The notes under the pieces: generated by a model | What the model was told of the DNA's origin: nothing | Database searches by the model: none | Seen by the model: only the letters and a program-made list of their open reading frames with translations | Position numbers and translations under genes: made by a program | Shown: positions 62,433 through 64,000 of the stretch, one piece after another | Layout of the letters: each line of letters opens with the position of its first letter | Position numbering within the stretch: the stretch's first letter is position 1 | NCBI RefSeq assembly: GCF_010731715.1 | Contig: NZ_AP022587.1 | Coordinates: 1-64,000 of the forward strand | From: Mycobacterium stomatepiae | GTDB taxonomy: Bacteria > Actinomycetota > Actinomycetes > Mycobacteriales > Mycobacteriaceae | Length of the DNA: 64,000 nucleotides | Direction of reading: 5' to 3'

Positions 62433-62630
62433 ATGACTCGGAACAGCCTGGCCAAGCTGGCCGTTGTGTCGCCACCCGACGCCCGGCAAACCGCGAGCCG
62501 CGCAACGGTCAGGGGAAACGACCCATTCCGGGCCGGGTCCGCACCCCACGAGCCCGGCACGGCACCCAACTCGACAGCTAAAGTGACCATCACCTCCCGG
62601 AGGAACAGCCATGCGAGCCTTGCGCTTTGA
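62433..62630 (+). CDS. Possible short protein or leader, doubtful
   Basis: ATG 62433 has a good GGGAGGA six bases upstream, and a 65-codon frame follows, MTRNSLAKLAVVSPPDARQT, ending ITSRRNSHASLAL. The later part looks non-coding and overlaps the next gene's start. It may be the truncated head of a lost gene, or a leader between the LysR-controlled promoter and the oxidoreductase gene. Confidence 0.25.
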   Translation: MTRNSLAKLAVVSPPDARQTASRATVRGNDPFRAGSAPHEPGTAPNSTAKVTITSRRNSHASLAL

Positions 62631-63576
62631 CACGTTCGGTGACCCCACCGTCCTGCACATCGAAGATCTGCCAGATCCGAACGCAGCGGAACAGGACGCG
62701 GTGATCCGCGTCGAAGCGGCATCGGTCAACCCGTCCGACGTGAAAAACGTTGCCGGCCTGATGGACTGGACCGTGCTGCCGCGCACCCCCGGACGGGACT
62801 TCGCCGGCGTCGTCGTCGATGGTCCACCCGAATGGGAAGGCGCAAGAGTGTGGGGCACCGGCGGGGACGTCGGCTTCAACCGCGACGGCTCGCACGCCGA
62901 GCTCATCACGGTGCCCGTCGAAGCACTGGCACGCCAACCGGAAAAACTGACCTTCGACGAGGCCGCGACCGTCGGCGTCAACTTCGTGACCGCCTGGTAC
63001 GGCGCGGTCGAGACGGCGCAACTCGCGGCCGGCGAAACGATCGCAATCTTCGGTATCTCCGGGGGAGTGGGCGGTGCGGTCGCGCAGATCGCGCACGGGC
63101 TGGGCGCCCGAGTGATCGGCGTGGGCCGTCGCAAACCCGAACCGGAAACACCCGCCGCCAACGCCATCGACGAATTTGTCACCCTCGGCCCCGACGTCGC
63201 CTCCGAGGTCAGACGACTCACCGACGGCAAAGGTGTCGAGGTCGTGTACGACGCCGTCGGCGGTGTCACCACAAACGCGGCACTGGCGTCGCTCGCGCAC
63301 CGCGGCCGGCTCGTCGTCATCAGCACCACCGGTTCGCCAGAAGTCACGATCGACATAAAAGCGCTGTACCGCAACGAAACCCGCATCTTCGGTGTGGACA
63401 CCGGTAAACTCGGCGTCACAGACTCCGCGCGACTATTGCAGAAGATGTTGCCCCACTTCGAATCCGGCGAGTTCCGGCCACTGCCCATCGCCGCCCGCTA
63501 CCCCCTCGACCAAAGCGCAGCCGCGTACGAAGCGGTCGGCGGCCGAATCGCCGGCCGCGTGGTGATCAACCCCTGA
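62611..63576 (+). CDS. Quinone-oxidoreductase-like medium-chain dehydrogenase
   Basis: 321 residues from ATG 62611 with CGGAGGA seven bases upstream. MDR family: GroES-like N-terminus (MRALRFDTFGDPTVLHIEDL, VNPSDVKNVAGLM, LPRTPGRDFAGVVV) and Rossmann domain with IAIFGISGGVGGAVAQIAHG (AxxGxxG) then RVIGVGRR, a basic residue pair favouring NADPH. The catalytic-zinc cysteines are absent, so it is a zinc-free quinone/enone reductase. It precedes the intradiol dioxygenase by 11 bases. Confidence 0.92.
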   Translation: MRALRFDTFGDPTVLHIEDLPDPNAAEQDAVIRVEAASVNPSDVKNVAGLMDWTVLPRTPGRDFAGVVVDGPPEWEGARVWGTGGDVGFNRDGSHAELITVPVEALARQPEKLTFDEAATVGVNFVTAWYGAVETAQLAAGETIAIFGISGGVGGAVAQIAHGLGARVIGVGRRKPEPETPAANAIDEFVTLGPDVASEVRRLTDGKGVEVVYDAVGGVTTNAALASLAHRGRLVVISTTGSPEVTIDIKALYRNETRIFGVDTGKLGVTDSARLLQKMLPHFESGEFRPLPIAARYPLDQSAAAYEAVGGRIAGRVVINP

Positions 63577-63587
63577 AAGGCACACCC

Positions 63588-64000
63588 ATGTCCACCAACC
63601 TGACCGAACACACGATTACCGAGGCCGTGCAAAAGACCTTCGACACCTCCACCGATGAGCGCTTCAAGCAATTGATGGTCAGCATGGTGCAGCACATCCA
63701 TGACTTCGCCCGCGAGGTGCGGCTAACCGGCGACGAATAGTTCACCGCAATGGACTTCATCGAACGGCTCGGCAAGATCTCCAGCCCGACGCGCCAGGAA
63801 GTGGTGCTGGCCTCCGACATCCTCGGCCTGTCGATGCTGCTGGACACGATGAACGAGAACCCCGGGGGCTCAGCCACCGACTCCGCCCTGCTCGGCCCGT
63901 TCTATGTCGAAGGCCGTCCGACGGCGAACAACGGAGACGACATCTCCAATGGCGTTGCGGGAACCCCGATGTTCGTCACCGGCCGGGTCGTCAACGAGAA
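63588..64000 (+). pseudogene. Intradiol ring-cleavage dioxygenase, N-terminal part with in-frame stop, truncated by window
   Basis: From ATG 63588 the frame reads TITEAVQKTFDTSTDERFKQ, LMVSMVQHIHDFAREVRLTG, DE-stop-FTAMDFIERLGKIS, VLASDILGLSMLLDTMNENP and DSALLGPFYVEGRPTANNGD. This is the helical N-terminal domain of catechol/hydroxyquinol 1,2-dioxygenases and the start of the catalytic domain. Codon 51 is TAG (63738-63740), where relatives have Trp, so one G-to-A change would explain it. The catalytic Tyr and His residues lie beyond the window. It is the third element of the LysR-controlled cluster. Confidence 0.8.

Overview
The window is high-GC actinobacterial DNA and almost certainly comes from a Mycobacterium. 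The evidence is a near-full set of genes recognisable from M. tuberculosis (dhmA, lppO, sseB, mgtA, the yjcE-type antiporter, the Rv2280-type FAD dehydrogenase), an LpqH/LppO-type lipoprotein, PknH-sensor-like lipoproteins, a REP13E12/DUF222 HNH element, and many F420/flavin LLM oxidoreductases and P450s. Several genes belong to the M. tuberculosis Rv2280-Rv2296 neighbourhood but are dispersed here among lineage-specific genes. The species cannot be fixed by reading alone.

Layout. 1-12,800: a damaged stretch with broken MFS transporter, nitronate monooxygenase, VOC, GMC oxidoreductase, GNAT, DoxX and thiolase genes. These are interspersed with intact PadR and TetR regulators, lipoproteins and a DMT transporter. 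12,842-14,141: an IS30-family insertion sequence with a frameshifted transposase. 14,185-19,750: an internally deleted cysQ, an amidohydrolase, dhmA, a damaged DUF2652 gene and a PatB/MalY-type aminotransferase. 19,777-26,899: a coherent oxidative gene set of two paralogous DapB/diaminopentanoate-dehydrogenase-like enzymes, an LLM oxidoreductase, an AveC-like membrane protein with a 42-residue membrane partner, a TetR regulator, a P450 and a peroxiredoxin-like protein. Two of its promoter regions share a candidate operator. 27,033-33,821: further TetR regulators, alpha/beta hydrolases, lppO, and an SDR-LLM-unknown operon with overlapping start and stop codons. 33,925-42,781: a nucleosidase-like gene, sseB, mgtA, a catabolic acetolactate synthase/decarboxylase pair, an AAA ATPase and a CPA1 antiporter. 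42,873-55,108: a DUF5685 protein with a cysteine-rich tail, a Cys-rich protein, a chagasin-like lipoprotein, a DsbA-like gene, an LLM enzyme, a GGDEF-EAL membrane protein, an FAD dehydrogenase, a PhyH dioxygenase, a hydrolase-cyclase fusion, and a P450 with a VOC protein.

55,254-61,400 is the most accessory-looking part. It has a DUF3761 secreted protein, an SRA-HNH nuclease resembling modification-dependent restriction enzymes, a transmembrane Ser/Thr kinase, a broken EcsC gene, a broken HD-hydrolase gene, and a broken REP13E12 element flanked by the tail of a lost LysR paralog. 61,450-64,000 holds an intact LysR regulator divergent from a quinone-oxidoreductase-like gene and an intradiol dioxygenase with an in-frame TAG.

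About twenty genes are broken, and most frameshifts fit the loss of one base. That means either real genome decay, as in host-adapted mycobacteria, or an unpolished assembly. The larger lesions (the cysQ internal deletion, truncated VOC and MFS genes, LysR and LLM remnants) argue that at least part of it is real decay. No tRNA, rRNA or CRISPR array was recognised.
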